DNA of 64,000 nucleotides from Orthonyx spaldingii (GCA_013397795.1 VZTJ01004697.1:414649-478648), one strand, 5' to 3'. Positions 9,861 through 23,162 are shown, counted from the first letter of the stretch. Made by a program: numbers and translations. Notes: generated by a model from the sequence alone, not told the origin.

Positions 9861-12800
9861 CCAAAGCCCTTGATTTTTAATCCCTTGTCTTCCTAGTGTT
9901 GGCAAATTAGGCATGCAACTCTCTTCTTCTTTAAGCCCTGCTAATCTGCCCATCCCATCCCTGTCTGGTGATGAGAGTCCTGCATGGTATGGAAATACTG
10001 TCCAGCATGGAGCCAAAGTTCTGCTTTCCATGTAACCGAGGGCAAAATGTCCAAATTGCCATGAGGGATGGTAAGAATTTCTCTCTCTGATAAGAGTGGA
10101 AAATCAGATTTGTTCTCCTGTCCTGGAGGAGCTGACAGAGGAGGGGAGCTGGGAGAAACCATGTGGCAGCAGGTGCTGTTTTTGGGCAGAAAGGTCGGTG
10201 GATGTCCTTCAGAGCAATTATCAGCTGCAAAAGAACAGGAATTACTTTTTCCCAGAAGGTGCAGTGCAAAGCTGTTCAACTTATTTTCCACCTGTGTCCT
10301 TTGCAGGCAAATTCCCAACTTTTTGGAAACCACCCACAGCTCGGAATTTTTCATCTCTTTATGTGTCTGCATCGCTATAAACCACCTGCTTGGGTCCATG
10401 TTTTAGTTCTGCTGATATCAGACATGACTTTTGGGGGTGTAAGCCTGTTTGGTTAAACGAAGCCAGGCTTGTCTCAGCTTTTGTCATGTTTGACTAATTA
10501 CCAGATTTGCTAACAGGGAAGAGGAGCCTTTAGGAAGCTTTACAAAGGAAATACGACAGATGGATGGGTCTTCATCACTGCTTTGTTTCTCATACTCCAA
10601 CCACATGACCATCCTTGAATGTGTATGGGTGTCATGTGTATCCAGCTGTGTGTTTTAAGGGATTAATCTGACATAAAGCAGCCACAGCAAACACAGTTGG
10701 ACACTGTTTCACTGCACTAGTCCCCAGACAGGAAAGTCCATAAACTGGGATGCTCTGACTGTGCTTCCATCAAGGGTGAAGCAGACCCAAAAAGAATCCA
10801 GGACTGGCAGTAAGGTGCAAAGTACTGCTGGTCCTATGGAGGCTCATTTTGCCTGCCACTGGATGTGGTGCCGAGATAAAAACAAGATATTAATATCTGG
10901 ATCCATGTGGTCGGTTTGTGCATCCTCAAGCATTGTTTACAATAATCACCATTTCTGGACACTTCAGGTATGGGGACCAAAGGGAAATCCCACCTGCCAA
11001 ACACCCATCCCTAATTGTGGGGACATCTCCATGAACCAACCTGGAGTCTTGATGCAAGCCCCAGGGTGAACCAGTGGCAAAGGGGGGAGGTCTCTCTGGT
11101 GGGCTGGGGAGCTACAGGGACAGGGTTTGTGCTGTGACAGTGCCCACCAAGGCCCAAAGAAAGGGATGGTGTACTCTGATGTGAGGGCAAGCTGCTATCT
11201 CCCATCACAACCCTGATAGCTATGAGGGGTACCCAGGCCCTCTCGCTGCTCTTTTTTCCACCCACTCGCTCTCTCTCCCTCTTCCCCTCCACAGCGTGAA
11301 TAATTACAGTCTGCCATAATTTTGAAGCAATTATAGAGGGTTAGCCAGCTCCATCAAAAGATGTTTTTTCCTCTTCTCCCTTCACAGCTCCATTCAACAT
11401 CCCCAAGTGCAACAAAGGAGTTTAATAATCCATAATGACACCTCAGGCCTCCACATCACTGCATCCTCCCTAAGACTGAGCCAGCATCAGGAGGAAAAAA
11501 AAAATAGATAATTAAAATCCTCACCTCCCTCTTAACTTCACAGCCTCCTATTATCTAGAAAACACAGACTTCTGTGCTCACGCTCTCTCACAGCGGATGA
11601 GCCCTGGGGAAGGGGGGCTGCAAGCAGCAGAGCTGTGCTAAGTCTCCAGTCAGGGTAGCGAGATGCTTTGTGCCACCCTGGGAGAAAAGCTCTGCCGTTC
11701 CCTCCACTGCAGAGGCAACCTTTGGGACATGATGGGTCTCCGTGCAGGGGTTGTTCTTCCAAGGCAAAATCAAACCAGCCAACTATGTTACCACAAAAGA
11801 AAAAAAGAAAAGCAAAAAAAAAAAAAAAAAGCAAAACATGCACTTTCTAGACATGATGGAGTAGGACTATGTACAACATCCTCCAATGACTTTTTTGCCT
11901 CAGTGTGTGCCAGTACATTTTCACAATGTAGCGTACAGGAGAGATCTGCTCCACAGATGCGAACCAATGGCTTAAGGACCAAGGCCAATACCCTCAGCAG
12001 CAAAATGCAAACATCTGTGTCAGAGATTTTGTATTTCAGAAGGCCAGATTAGCCTTTAGCTAAACCTGAGAATATTCCTGTAATCCACAAAAAATGTCCT
12101 TCTGCCCCCTATTTTGAAGCATGGGGCTGGCTGCTCTCATAATTCTGTTTTCATCTCCACATTCAGATACAAAATTCTGTACTCATGGTGCTCAAATCTT
12201 GCCTCAAATCCCATTGAATCTCCACTCATTGGATAACAGTGAAAATAGAATTCTGGAAAGTTTTTACAGCAGCCAACTTTTCTGAGGAAAATAACGTAAT
12301 TTCCAGCAAAACAGTGAAATTTTTGGGGAAAAGGTTTTCAAAGGGAATGGAGACTACCTAGATGGAGGGGGAAGACAGCATATTCCCAGGAACTGAGAAT
12401 TTAGGCCTGAGTTTTCAAAAGCAAAACCAGCTCTCTCTTTCAGGAAATGGACCTGGAACAGGCAAGTGAAAATTCAGGAATATAGTATTGATGATTCACC
12501 TGCCGCTGCAGAATCCAAAATGACCATCTTGTCTCAGATCAATGGAGAAGCACTTAGGAGCAATTTTCTCTTTGGAAATGTGGGCAGCAAGCAGACAGCC
12601 AGGAGCAGGTGGCAGAATATAATGCACACCTCTTGGAACATGCCATTTTGTGGTGTTGTAAAATTAATTGATGACACCTCTGGCCCACTGTGTTTCAACT
12701 TGTGGACAATTTCTTTAACGAGATCATCAAGGAGTGTCATCTTTGTGCAGAAAGGTAATTTATGTGTCTTGCAACAGATTTTGTGCACCCCGTACTTCTG

Positions 12801-15800
12801 ATTTTATGTAAGTCTGTGACACCAAATATTTTATTCCCAGTTCCTGGAGTTTGGTTTCTTTAAAAAAAATAAAATAATTAAATGCAACCCTTTTGAGAAG
12901 TGAGGAAAGAATGAAGAGGACTCTGAGAGCCCCCAGAGAGATGGAAAAACCCTCAAGAAACACTAATTATCATATAGAGGTCTGGCACAGAATGTTTGAA
13001 CATTAACAGTGAATTTGCTTTTTTGGGGGGGAAAAAAATAAAAGGTTGTGCAGGTAAAGAGCAGCAAGAAAACATTCAAAACATTATGACAAGAAGAATC
13101 AAATGTCCACCGCTAATTCTATTGCCAACAATGAACACAGAAAACAGGGACTGCCTTTCTGACAGCTCAGCTCATGGCCGTGGGCAAGTCATTTGACTCA
13201 CTGTTTTGTTTCCTGCCTTCTGCCACCAGGCTGGTAATTGCTGTGACCTTCAGCTGTGAAGAACCAGTTAATGGTGGGCAAGAGATGCAGAAATCTATAT
13301 AAATATTTGGCTCTCACCTCCTTTCATTCCTCTCACCTGATGTCTGATAGTCCATGAGGTCTTTGCATTGCTGAATACATGTGGAAAAGGGACTCATGCT
13401 ACTGCTTATTTTTCTCCAGACCCTTGGAAACCCCAGGACCAAGAGGTTTGCAGCAATCTCAATCTTCCAACTCTTCCTGTAGATAAAAAAAGGAAGTTAA
13501 AGATACGTCCCCATTTTATTGCCAAGTTCATTAAGTCCCAGTCGTGCTGTATTCATTCCCGAAAGCTGGCTTTGGGGAACTTAGTCTCTTCGTGGCTGGT
13601 GACCATGGTGCCTGGCATGTTTAACCTTCCTGCTCATTCACCCACGCCATGGAGTAAGACAGAATTTATGTAACTCAAAGCAGAGTCAGAAAGGAGAAAG
13701 ACAAGCCTTGGTGAGGTACCCAAAGCAAGTTCCCATTGTTTTTCAGAAGGAAACCCTTCACTGTGTCTTGGACTGGTCTGAGTGTGGCCAAAGCTGATGA
13801 CACAGGACCAGAATGGACTTTGGCCCATGGTCACTTGTGACTTAGGACCTGCACTGCAAGGCTGCACAGTGCAGCTGGGATGGATGGGTCTTGGCCCATA
13901 TCTGCTCTTGGTCCCTTCTTCCGAGTGTTGCTTTCCCCTCAGGGTTCTTTCCTGGCCACCCACCCCTGCTGCTCCAGGTGTGGAAGCAAATGATGCTAGA
14001 AGATGACAACGGTTTTCCATCAGCGCTTTATCAGTGTTTGCCCAACACACTCCATTTTCATGATCATGTAACTTCTTTGACATAGATATATCTTCCTCCT
14101 CCTACCCCCTTTCTCATCTTCTGTAACAACAGCTCCAGGTCAGCAAGGTGGACCAGCAAAATGCAGCTCAGTGCTACTTCCATGTGAACAGCAAATCTTC
14201 CACTTCTTACCCAGTCAGTTCCTTCTCTCCTCAGGCACTTGAAGATAAAAAACATCCACCTGTCAAACAAAAGGTCTGATGTGATTTTAGCATTACGTGT
14301 CACACAAAGGGTCTCAGACCTATGAAAATGTCACCATATTGACTTCATTTATTCATGGTTCTGTTTATACATAGACATTTTGCATTCAGCATAGAATGAA
14401 TGAGATTTGTTACAGACACAACCAGTTCTCTACTGGAAATTATCACCATCATTTCACAGTGAAGTCAGTGCTTTCCTACTGATTCTTATCTGCTCAGGAT
14501 CTCATCTGTTATTCCTAACAGGTAGTCACCAAGTAAATAAATACATGGAAAAGAGCATGAGAAAATATTTTCCTCTCCTTTTCAGAGGATGAATGTAAAT
14601 GTATCATCCATGGCAAGGTTCATTCTACCCAGCAGGCTTAAGAGGGTGACTCATCAAAGCCCTGTTCTTCTCTTCTGGATCTCCAAGGTGTATCAACAAT
14701 GTTTTATTGATTCACAGTCATAGAAAGTAAAGAAAGAAAAGAGTCTGGGATCTCTACTGGAACAATATGCTTGACTTCAGTACTTCTGCCATTAAGCTGC
14801 TGGGGTGACGCCATGGAAAAACATCTATGAGATTATTTTTCCTATCTTCCCAAATGGTGGGACTGTCAGTTACACATACAGGTCCCTATGGATCTTTAGA
14901 TTCATACAGGTCTTAGTGGAGAAGAGAACAAAAAGATCAATAGCTGAAAGTTAGGCAAAGAAGAAAAGTTCAAATCAGCAGTAGGACATACATTTTTAAT
15001 AGTGATGGCAAGCAAGACAAATGTGCATTGGGAATGCCGTGTTCCCCTTTGCCTGAGGTGTCCTAACCAGAACACACTTGAAGGTTGTGTCTGAGACAGG
15101 ACCGATGGGGAGGGACAGCCTATGTGCTGTGCAGGAGGAGACCCGGCTGTGATGATCCATAGCCACAAGGCACAAAGCTGGGACAGGGGTACCTACTGTC
15201 CCCAGCCAGGAAGCCCCAGGAAGGCAAGGTAGACCCCCTTCAACACCCACCAGCACTGCATGGCTGAGGCCCTTCCACCTTGCACTGGGCCAAGACTGGT
15301 CTTGGAAACCTCGCATTTTTCATGAGAAAGACAGGTAAGAATACATCATCCCTGCAGAGGAAGTCTTTGGCCTTTCCCTGCATGCCAGCTGGGGAAATTC
15401 ATCTCTCTGCATCACTAACTGTGGTAGAAATTACGTGGTTTGAGTGCTCATCCTTTCCCCTTTCCCTATTGGTGCTGGCAGCGCCTGCATCAGGAGGTTT
15501 AATAGTACTTTCACTTATTTAATTTACATCGGGGACGTGCTGGATGCCAACGAGGAGGCATGGTCTGGGAGGAAAAGCAATACAGACAAGAGGCTAAAAC
15601 CTCCCCAGATCTTCACTGTTCTGTCTCCCTTCTCGTTCCTACTTCTGAACCATCACCAGAAGCAAATAAATACCTTTATAGGGGGAGGCAGGATGTGATT
15701 TTCTCCTCTTTCTCATATTGCTTCCCTGCGTCTCCTGTGGTTTGCCTTCCCCCATCTCCCTGTTCCCTTCCTCCCTACCTATGTCTGACCTGAACAGCAG

Positions 15801-18427
15801 CAGAAGCCTGACCATAGCCTGAAGGGATTTGCCTTGTGCCTTTAGTGGGATGGAGTTTGGTTTTCCTTATCTGTCCCCGGTAGGGCCATGTGTTTTTTCT
15901 CTGCTCCCCCTCCCTGCAGATGTGTGTTGAGGGCAACAAGAGACAAGGGGTCCTTGTAAGTGCCTTATGATAATTGCAGTGCAATGACTGCTCTGAAAAT
16001 CTAAATTCCTCCCTGACATTTCCAGTCTAAAGCTCCCACTGACTCAGCTGCTGCCTGTGATATTTAAACAAGGATTATCTCCATTTTTATTCTTTTCTTT
16101 TTTGATAATGGGATGGCAGAGGGTTAGTTTAACACTTTCCTATGGTTGGTTTGGCTGTTACAGATCCCATGCTCTTCAACACTGTAACCAAACCTCTGCT
16201 TCCCAAGTCACTCATTTGGCATAACTGGGAGGACCAAAGGCTCCTGTCATAAAAAACAATGATCTTTCCCTGGATTGTCATATTTTCCAAATTTTTTTCA
16301 ACATGAGCTTTAGCGTACCTGAAAATTTAATTACTGCTTTGGGTATAAAAGGACTCATCCCATTGGCTTCAGCACAACTGCACCTAACATCCCTCCAGGT
16401 ACCCAAGCATTCCATCTTACAGCAACTTTGTGTTCACTAGAAAAGGTTTCATGTCATAGGGATGTGAGAAGCATCTCCCCAAAAGAACCTCAAAGAAACC
16501 TCAGGGCGCTTTTTGACCCCCGAGAGACACAAGTGCAGCATCACTAGAGGAACAACAATGAGAGCTCTCCATCAGTTCAGGAATTACTTGGCAGGCAAGG
16601 GACAATACAGCAAGTAAGTAATACCACATCCCCTCAATTCCATGCTTCAAAAAGGTGTCCAAAATGCAGAAAGTTGGTCCCCTTCATGACAGCACAAAAA
16701 AGACACTCAGCCCCAACTCTTAGATCACCCCAAGGAAGCCCTCTATGTCCTAAGGGATGCTCTGGGGCACACAGGCTGCCATGGGGGTTGTTCTCTCGGA
16801 CTTGCAGGATGCTGCAGCCTCCTCTCCAGCACTCAGAAATGGGAGCAGGAACAATGTGGCTGATAACCTGTTATTATGGCATGCACTGAGTCAGAGCAGC
16901 CCTTCCAGTGGTCTGCCATTAGCCAGAGGTTTATTCCTGAAATGAGCCAAGAAACTGGTGAGAATGGGGTGAGGAGGAACCAAGGGGAGAACAGAGGGGG
17001 TCTAGACTGGGATGCAATCCCAGTACAACACGCAGGACCAGCTTCCTTCCCTCCTTCCCAGGGGTTTTCCAAATGACTGAGCAAAATAGAAGTGCTCCTT
17101 TCTGCTTTTCAAAGAGATTAAGAGGTTAGGAGGTGGGGAGGGGGCTTTCCCATACCCTATTATGGAGGTTAGGGTGGGGTGGACTGGACAAATGTAAGCA
17201 GTGCAGATGTGCTTGAAAGTATGGAAGAGGTGGGCACATGGCCATGGGCTGGACCCAGTGAGGCTGAGGATGGGAGCGAGGGTCTGCCTTTGCTCATGCT
17301 GTCCGTAGCACTGACAGTGGCACTGGGGAGTGGCAGGGGCCCTGACGTCTCACCACGTTCCCTATCGCTCTGCCACAGTCAGGCAGAGCAAACATCCCTA
17401 AATGGAGCTGTTCCCACTGCAGCGCCGATAAGCAGCGCAGGCCAGGAGCAGGGACAGCTGCCTGTTTTTCCCCATGTTTCATGACGTAGGGCTGCTTTCC
17501 AGCCCTGGCAGTTCCTGGAGAAGGCTTCTGTTTAAGCCCGCTTGATCAGGACAAGCAATGTTTGGAATGCGTCCCTGCTGGGGGAGAACGACAGCTTGGG
17601 GCACCTTAAATGAGCAAATGGTGCAGAGCTGGTGTGGCTCCACTGTCCGTTTTGGGTCACCATCTTACCCTCATCATCACTCCCCCCAGTTCCAGACCTT
17701 TCTCACATGGACTCAGGGACATCATCCAGGGCAGGAGCAATACGGGTCATGCTACACCTCGGATGGGCAGAACACCTCATCTGCTTCTTGTGATCCTCCC
17801 CAGCCTGAGCACCTGTTTCCACTCAGGGGGATCTCCCTGGCAATTTGCAACTGCCAGGCGGTGGAGATCATGGCTGAAATGTAATGCTGCTCCCTGGTTT
17901 ACTCCTTGAGGGTAAAACTCCAGAGAAGGAGTGCTCTTCTCTTCCAGCACAGCTTGGGGAGCCAGCAGTGGGATATGGTTGTGCACCGGCTGTGCAAAAG
18001 ACCTTCTCTCCTGGCAATATTCTCCCACGTAGAGAGCAGCAGGCAGCCACCAAACCACGGTCAAAGCAGTGAAGCTTAGGCACAGAGAGATAATGGGGGC
18101 CTGAATGCAAGGGTGAGACTGGTTGTTCCTAGAATATCCTTCCTAGCTTCTTGTTTTCACAAATTAACATCTCCATCTGGTCCAGATCTATTTGAAAGGC
18201 CCTCTGTGCAAGCAGCTCTGAGAGCATGTTTGGGGCTAGTCAGGTGAGAAGGGGTTTAGAACTTCTCCATCAGGGAAATCCATGCTCCCAGATGGAAAAC
18301 ACATTGCTGGTAATTCCCACTGGTCTCTTTTTGGTCACCTCTAGAGACCCAAAATGGACCAGGAGGACTCCTCATTCCCAGGAAGGGCTTAAAAACTAGA
18401 ATCGAAATGAGGTTATCCTCCATTCCC
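9861..18427. other. Intergenic sequence without recognised genes
   Basis: Ordinary mixed-composition DNA. An A-rich tract lies at 11792-11837. A lone TATAAAAGG motif occurs at 16344-16352 and an AP-1-type TGACTCA at about 13194. Overlapping minus-strand frames of 112 and 152 codons near 9931-10399 have no domain character. No transposon boundaries could be made out. Confidence 0.6.
11792..11837 (+). repeat. A-rich low-complexity tract
   Basis: An imperfect run of A broken by single G or C bases, ending in 17 uninterrupted A's. It accounts for the Lys-rich and Phe-rich frames on the two strands. It could be a decayed retroposon tail, but no body is recognisable upstream. Confidence 0.8.
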
Positions 18428-18735
18428 CAGGTGACATGTGACACACTGGATGGCCAGATGGCTATGGTGCCCTTCCAAAGACCCTTCGCAGGCTGAATAA
18501 GTGGTCAGCTCCAGCAAGTGACAGTGCAAAGTTCTGCCCCTGCAGGGGAATAATCCCATGCAATAACACATACTGGGGGCCAGCTGGCTGGAAAGTAGCT
18601 TTTGCACAGTACCTAGGGGTACTGGTGGGCCCAGCTGAACCCAGTCCCATGCAGCTGCTCTGCCTAAGCAGGGAACTGGACCAGGTCATCTTGAGATCCC
18701 TTCCAACTTCAACCACTCTGCCATTCTGGGATCAT
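18428..18735 (+). mobile_element. CR1 LINE fragment, 3' end
   Basis: Typical wording of the CR1 3' region in order: 'gacacactgga', 'aggctgaataagtgg', 'ggggccagctggctggaaag', a 'ctaggggtactggtgg' block, then 'gcagggaactggaccagg' and 'cccttccaacttcaacc' before a decayed 'ccattctggg' end. Plus orientation, 5'-truncated as nearly all CR1 copies are, with no intact reverse transcriptase frame. The left boundary is approximate. Confidence 0.85.
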
Positions 18736-21700
18736 CAGTGGAAAGAATAGAAAAGAAAAGAATTATAGCAGGGCTTGAAAAAAATCCTCTTCAAAAGCCC
18801 ACCTGAAACAATCCCTCCCTCAAAAAATTTAAAACACCCAAAAGCCAACAAAATAAAAGAACAAAGAAAGAGTGTCCTTCCCTCCAGATGGTCAATCCAC
18901 TTTTCAGTTTGGTGGGAAAAATTTTATTTAAGGACCACTTAGTGCTGTTGTTAATAATATGACATCTCACTACCTTCTGATTGTTATGACACATCGGAAT
19001 TTACTTCCAGATCAACCTCGGGATTCTTTACTCAGTCCCATCAGTTCCCCGATGCCCATGGGGCAGTTGTGAGCTGTGGAGATGGACCCTTGGCAGGGCC
19101 AAGCAAGCACAGGAAGCAGTGGCTGCTGCTTGTGACGTGCCTGCTGGCCTGTCATCTCCACTGGCACAGAGTGACTCAGTGCTCTGTGCTGGCCCCACAC
19201 TGAGTCACAGCGAGGGAGCCTCCCCCCACATCCTCCAGCCATTGTTAGCACAGGTGGATCAGGACAAATGGTTGCTCACGTGGTTCTTCAGAAGGTGGCT
19301 GCTATTTGTCCATCACTGTAAGGGCTTTGGGGTTCCTAGAACAGGAAGGTGCTGCATTTCTGTTCAATAGTAGCATGAAAAGTCATATTCACATCCTTTC
19401 TGAGGCTGTTCTATAATCATCACACCATCCACTGCTCCCTTCCCTGTCTCCCATACTGGTTGTTCCATCAGGCCTCCAACACACGGTAAGTAAAACAGCC
19501 TGAGTTTCCCAGTGGTGCCTCACCAGCTCTCATGATCTCTCTGTTATTCTCCTGTCTCACTGCAGGTGGTAGGATTGACCATGGATAGGTCAGTCTCTGG
19601 GCTTCTACTCTTGCTAGTAAGGCCTGAAAAGCAGACCAGTTTCTCCCAGAGTCCACAGCTGTGCAGGACATACATTTCTGCCCACAGCCCATCTGCATGG
19701 TTGAAAGAAATTCCATTCTCATGTTTCTTGAGAACTGGTGGCCTGGAGTAGTCTGCAAGAAGGTGCCCAACCTGAAATCTCCTTCTGAGGGCCAACTTGC
19801 CTTAAAATAGGAGATGAAGTTGGTGTAGAAACCTACTGTATCTATTTTGTATGCAATTAGATATAAAGTCCCACGGCCATCTCCACCTTGCCTTTTAGTC
19901 AGTGCTATCAAAACTCTGTTAGGTCTCAAAGACCTGTAATCACAGACACACCCAGGAGGAAGTGAAATCCACACCATCCTCTCAGCTCCCCTGACTCAAC
20001 GTCCATAAAAGGAATTGGTCAAAAATGTTCATGGTGATGCAAGTTTCTCCTTACCCTTTCTCTGAAGCCTTCCCTCTGCCCCAGGTTGCTGGTGGTCAGC
20101 CAGGGGTTGAACTGTGAGGCAGAAGGCTGGAGCTGCTCCCAAGGGCCCTCATACCAGGCAAGGCAGGCAAACTCTGCCTTGATGGGGGGACACATCATAG
20201 GAAGATTGCAAAACTTTGGCAGCACTCAGGCATGCTCCTGTCCTCCTTTCCACTGACAGATGCTTCTTACCAACCAGGAGATGTCCATAAAGAAGTGGTT
20301 TCCTGAAACAAGAGGGACTTGAAACAGCTTTCTGTGTTTCAGTAAACATTCATTTGTTTAATGGGTGGAGATGGGCATGAGGGAGCCTGAAATCTCATTC
20401 CCCTGTTGAATTTCCAGGAAGCCAAGCATGCTGAGTCCAGCTGGATGCACAGCCCCAGCCTACAGAAACCTCCTGTCCCTCGTCTGCTCATGACAGCAGG
20501 TTTGCTTACCCTCTTTCACCCTCATTTTCACACTTTCGATGGGATCTTGCTTCACTTCAGGGTGACTGTCAATAATCTCTGGGCATGGGCATCTGCCTGT
20601 CCCTCCCCATCACCCCATCTGCAGCCCCAGGGATATATCCTGACAGCAGATAGGGGACAGCTCCAAAGACAAGCATGTCCCATGGCAGGGCAGGGCAGGG
20701 CTTGCCACCTCCCCTCTCCCTTTCTCCACACTCAAAACCCAGGCCACCCAAAAAGGTTTCAGTTCAGACACCTGTATTAAGTGACTGCTCTGAGCCTGAT
20801 TTTTGGAAAAGCTGGACACTTAGGTAACTTTTCAAAAATTATCCATCTGCTGTGAAAAACAGGGCCACAGGCTTCATCTGAAATGGTTTCTGAAAAATCT
20901 TAAACCCCCTGTTACTTATATTTTTCAAACCTGCTTTTTCCTTTTTTCCTCTGTTGTTACTACTTTTCTTATAAGCGGAGGCATGGGTCAGTTTTGCTTC
21001 ACTGCATTTCTTTTCAGCATTAAATAGTGACCTGCTGAAGAGGCTCAGGGATGTGCTGGCATTTTGCAGCCTTTTATTAGGCAGCGGTCCACTTGCAGAT
21101 GCTGAAGAGGGCTTAACCATTGTGGCTGTCAGGAGGCAGGGAGAGGCGAGGGAAGGGTAATTGAGGGTTTAGACAGAGCTTGGCTCTGCGAGACACCTAT
21201 CATCAAACCCGGGCAGGGCTATTGATCAGCCTCTCAAGTGGTCTGCCTCTCCTATTAGCACTGTCCTCGGCAAGGCACAGGGTATTGAAGAAGTATAGAT
21301 TTTTGGTTGTGCTTTGTAGTGACACCGGAGGCAGGTGGAATTGGGAGGCACAAGAAAATAGCAGGACGTGAGGTCTTTGTGAGGAAAAAGACAGGGGTTT
21401 TGCCCCAGTGGAAAGGCAGGTCTTGGAGGTACCATTACCTTGGGGGTGGCAGTGTACCCAAGCTGGTCTGGGACAGTTCCATGGTAAAGCCCTGTCCAAT
21501 AATGTAGTCTTAATTGAAAGTACTTGAAATTACAGACTGTAATTGTTGAAAGCTTTTCTATTTAGGGAGATGAGCAGTTAAAATGCAAAGAGGAGTTTGT
21601 TGTGCAGTTTAAAACGATGGAAACCTAGCAGTTTTCTACCTAAAGAAAGGTAGAAAAAACTACCCTAAAGAAAGCACGCTTCGTAAAAGAGGGATGGCAT

Positions 21701-22269
21701 CCTCTCTGGCCAAGGCTGTTTGATATCTTAACCACGGGTCTGAAAGAAAATGGTGATGGCTGATAAACTTTACAGATAGGAATGACCTGGTGGTGCAGCA
21801 CCAGTTGAGCAATCTGTAGTTTTCTACGTAGTATTTTAAGGTGGAAAACAGATTAAACAGATGACCTATGCAAGACAGGGATGATCTGTGCATGTCTGAG
21901 GCTATAAGGATGGTGTGGGCTGGGATGAACAAGTGACTTTCCTAGCAGGGTGCACCATGAGGGCTGCAAGGTGTGGGAGGAGGAGCTGGGGTTGGAAGGT
22001 GCCATCCCAGCAGGGAGAAGACCCTCACTGAAACAGTCTTGCTCCTGTGTACTGCTTCCCTGGGCAGGTTTCCCCAGCCTGGTATGAGGACAAGAAGGCT
22101 GTGCGAGTAGTCCGTGATCTGCTTCAGGGCTCTGCCCGTACCTCACACGCTTTGCCCAGGTGATGCTGGACAAAATCAGGATCACGTCAGTGACAGACGG
22201 GGCAGACACGGCGGGAGCTGTGCTTCAATATCCCAATGGCAAGGAACGCCCTGCTGCTCTGCTGCTGCT
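18736..22269. other. Intergenic sequence with a paired AP-1 inverted repeat
   Basis: No gene recognised. Besides the nested inverted repeat at 19164-19208, a short (GGCAG)n run lies at about 20684-20701. The 169-codon minus frame at 19468-19977 shows no family resemblance or periodicity. Confidence 0.6.
19164..19208. repeat. Nested inverted repeats carrying two AP-1/TRE sites
   Basis: GTGACTCAGTG at 19171-19181 is the exact reverse complement of CACTGAGTCAC at 19198-19208, giving 11-base arms and a 16-base spacer. A second exact pair, GCACAGAG at 19164-19171 and CTCTGTGC at 19182-19189, surrounds the left AP-1 site. Each long arm holds TGACTCA, the consensus for Fos/Jun and the core of Maf/NF-E2 sites. 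The base pattern is certain; a regulatory role is inference. Confidence 0.8.
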
Positions 22270-22800
22270 TCCCTCTGGGGAAGGCAAAGGAGGGGCCGCA
22301 GTTTCGGGAGGTGCGGTCCTGGAAGGTCTCGGTGCTCGGCGGGGCCGGGCCGGGCCGTGAGGGGCCGGGCCGTGAGGGGCGGGAGCAGCAGCGCAGTGCG
22401 GCGGCAGCGCACCGGGCGGCGCTGCAGGTCCGCCGGCAGCCGCGGCATCCTGCCCTCGCACCCCTGCTTGCTCTTCGGCATCCTGCCCTCGCACTCCTCC
22501 TTGCCCCCCGGCATCCTGCCCTCGCACCCCTCCTTGCTCTTCGGCATCCTGCCCTCGCACCCCTCCTTGCTCCCCGGCATCCTGCCCTCGCACTCCTCCT
22601 TGCTCCCCGGCATCCTGCCCTCGCACTCCTCCTTGCTCTTCGGCATCCTGCCCTCGCACTCCTCCTTGCTCCCCGGCATCCCGCCCTCGCACCCCGCCCC
22701 GCCGACCCGCCGCTGCCCCCCGCACCCAGTAAGCAGCAAACGCGAGCCCCTCTGCCAAAAGAGCGACATAGCACAAGGGTCGGTGGCAGCTGTCGCAGAA
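22270..22800. other. CpG-rich block containing a minisatellite
   Basis: From about 22270 the sequence turns abruptly GC- and CpG-rich, with repeated 'gggccgtgagggg' motifs at about 22350-22385, a CGG-rich stretch, then the 33-bp tandem array. It ends where a CR1 fragment starts. Frames of 183-234 codons are open on both strands, but the periodic composition explains this; no start context, splice signal or domain supports a gene. It could be a CpG-island promoter of a non-coding transcript or simply a GC-rich tandem repeat locus. Confidence 0.6.
22444..22700 (+). repeat. 33-bp minisatellite, about 7.8 copies
   Basis: Copies begin with 'ggcatcctgccctcgcac' at 22444, 22477, 22510, 22543, 22576, 22609, 22642 and 22675, exactly 33 bases apart; the last copy is partial. 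Two sub-variants differ at the end of the unit ('gctcttc' against 'gctcccc') and in 'cacccctcc' against 'cactcctcc'. The unit length is divisible by three, so frames stay open across the array as 11-residue repeats on both strands. Confidence 0.97.
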
Positions 22801-23162
22801 GCTCCAGAGAGACCCTAGAGCAGCCCCGCAGACCCCAAAAGCAGCCTACAAAAAGGCTGGAGAGGGACTTTTTACAAGGGCATGTAGTGAGAGGGCAAGG
22901 AGGGAAATGGTTTTAGACTGAAAGAGAGCAGGTTTAGATTTGTTATTAGTAAAAAATTGTTTACTGTGAGGGTGATGAGGCACTGGAACAGGTTGCCCAG
23001 AGAAGTTGTGGACTCCCCAGCTCTGGAATTGTTCAAGGCCAGGCTGGATGGGGCTTTAAGCAACCTGATCTAGTGGGAGGTGTCCCTGCCCATGGCAGGG
23101 GGCTTGGAACTAGTTGATCTTTAAGACCCCTTCCAACCCAAACTGTCCTATGATTCTATGAA
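22801..23162 (+). mobile_element. CR1 LINE fragment, 3' end, well preserved
   Basis: Clear CR1 3' sequence: 'gagaccctagagcagc', 'ggctggagagggacttttta', 'caagggcatgtagtgag', 'cactggaacaggttgcccag', 'agaagttgtgga', 'ccttccaaccc', and the diagnostic terminal 'ctatgattctatgaa'. Plus orientation, 5'-truncated. It lies immediately right of the GC-rich minisatellite block. Confidence 0.95.

Noticed and set aside
9931..10399. Overlapping 112- and 152-codon minus frames as a gene
   Set aside because: Two frames overlap on the same strand and others lie on the opposite strand; no domain, periodicity or splice context supports either.
13296..13306. TATATAAAT as a promoter
   Set aside because: AT-rich chance match without CRE, GC-box or downstream exon features.
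22114..22818. 234-codon plus frame and 183-195-codon minus frames as a repeat-containing protein gene
   Set aside because: The frames are open on both strands because the 33-bp unit is a multiple of three and lacks stops; one end runs into a CR1 element and no splice or promoter signals frame a gene.
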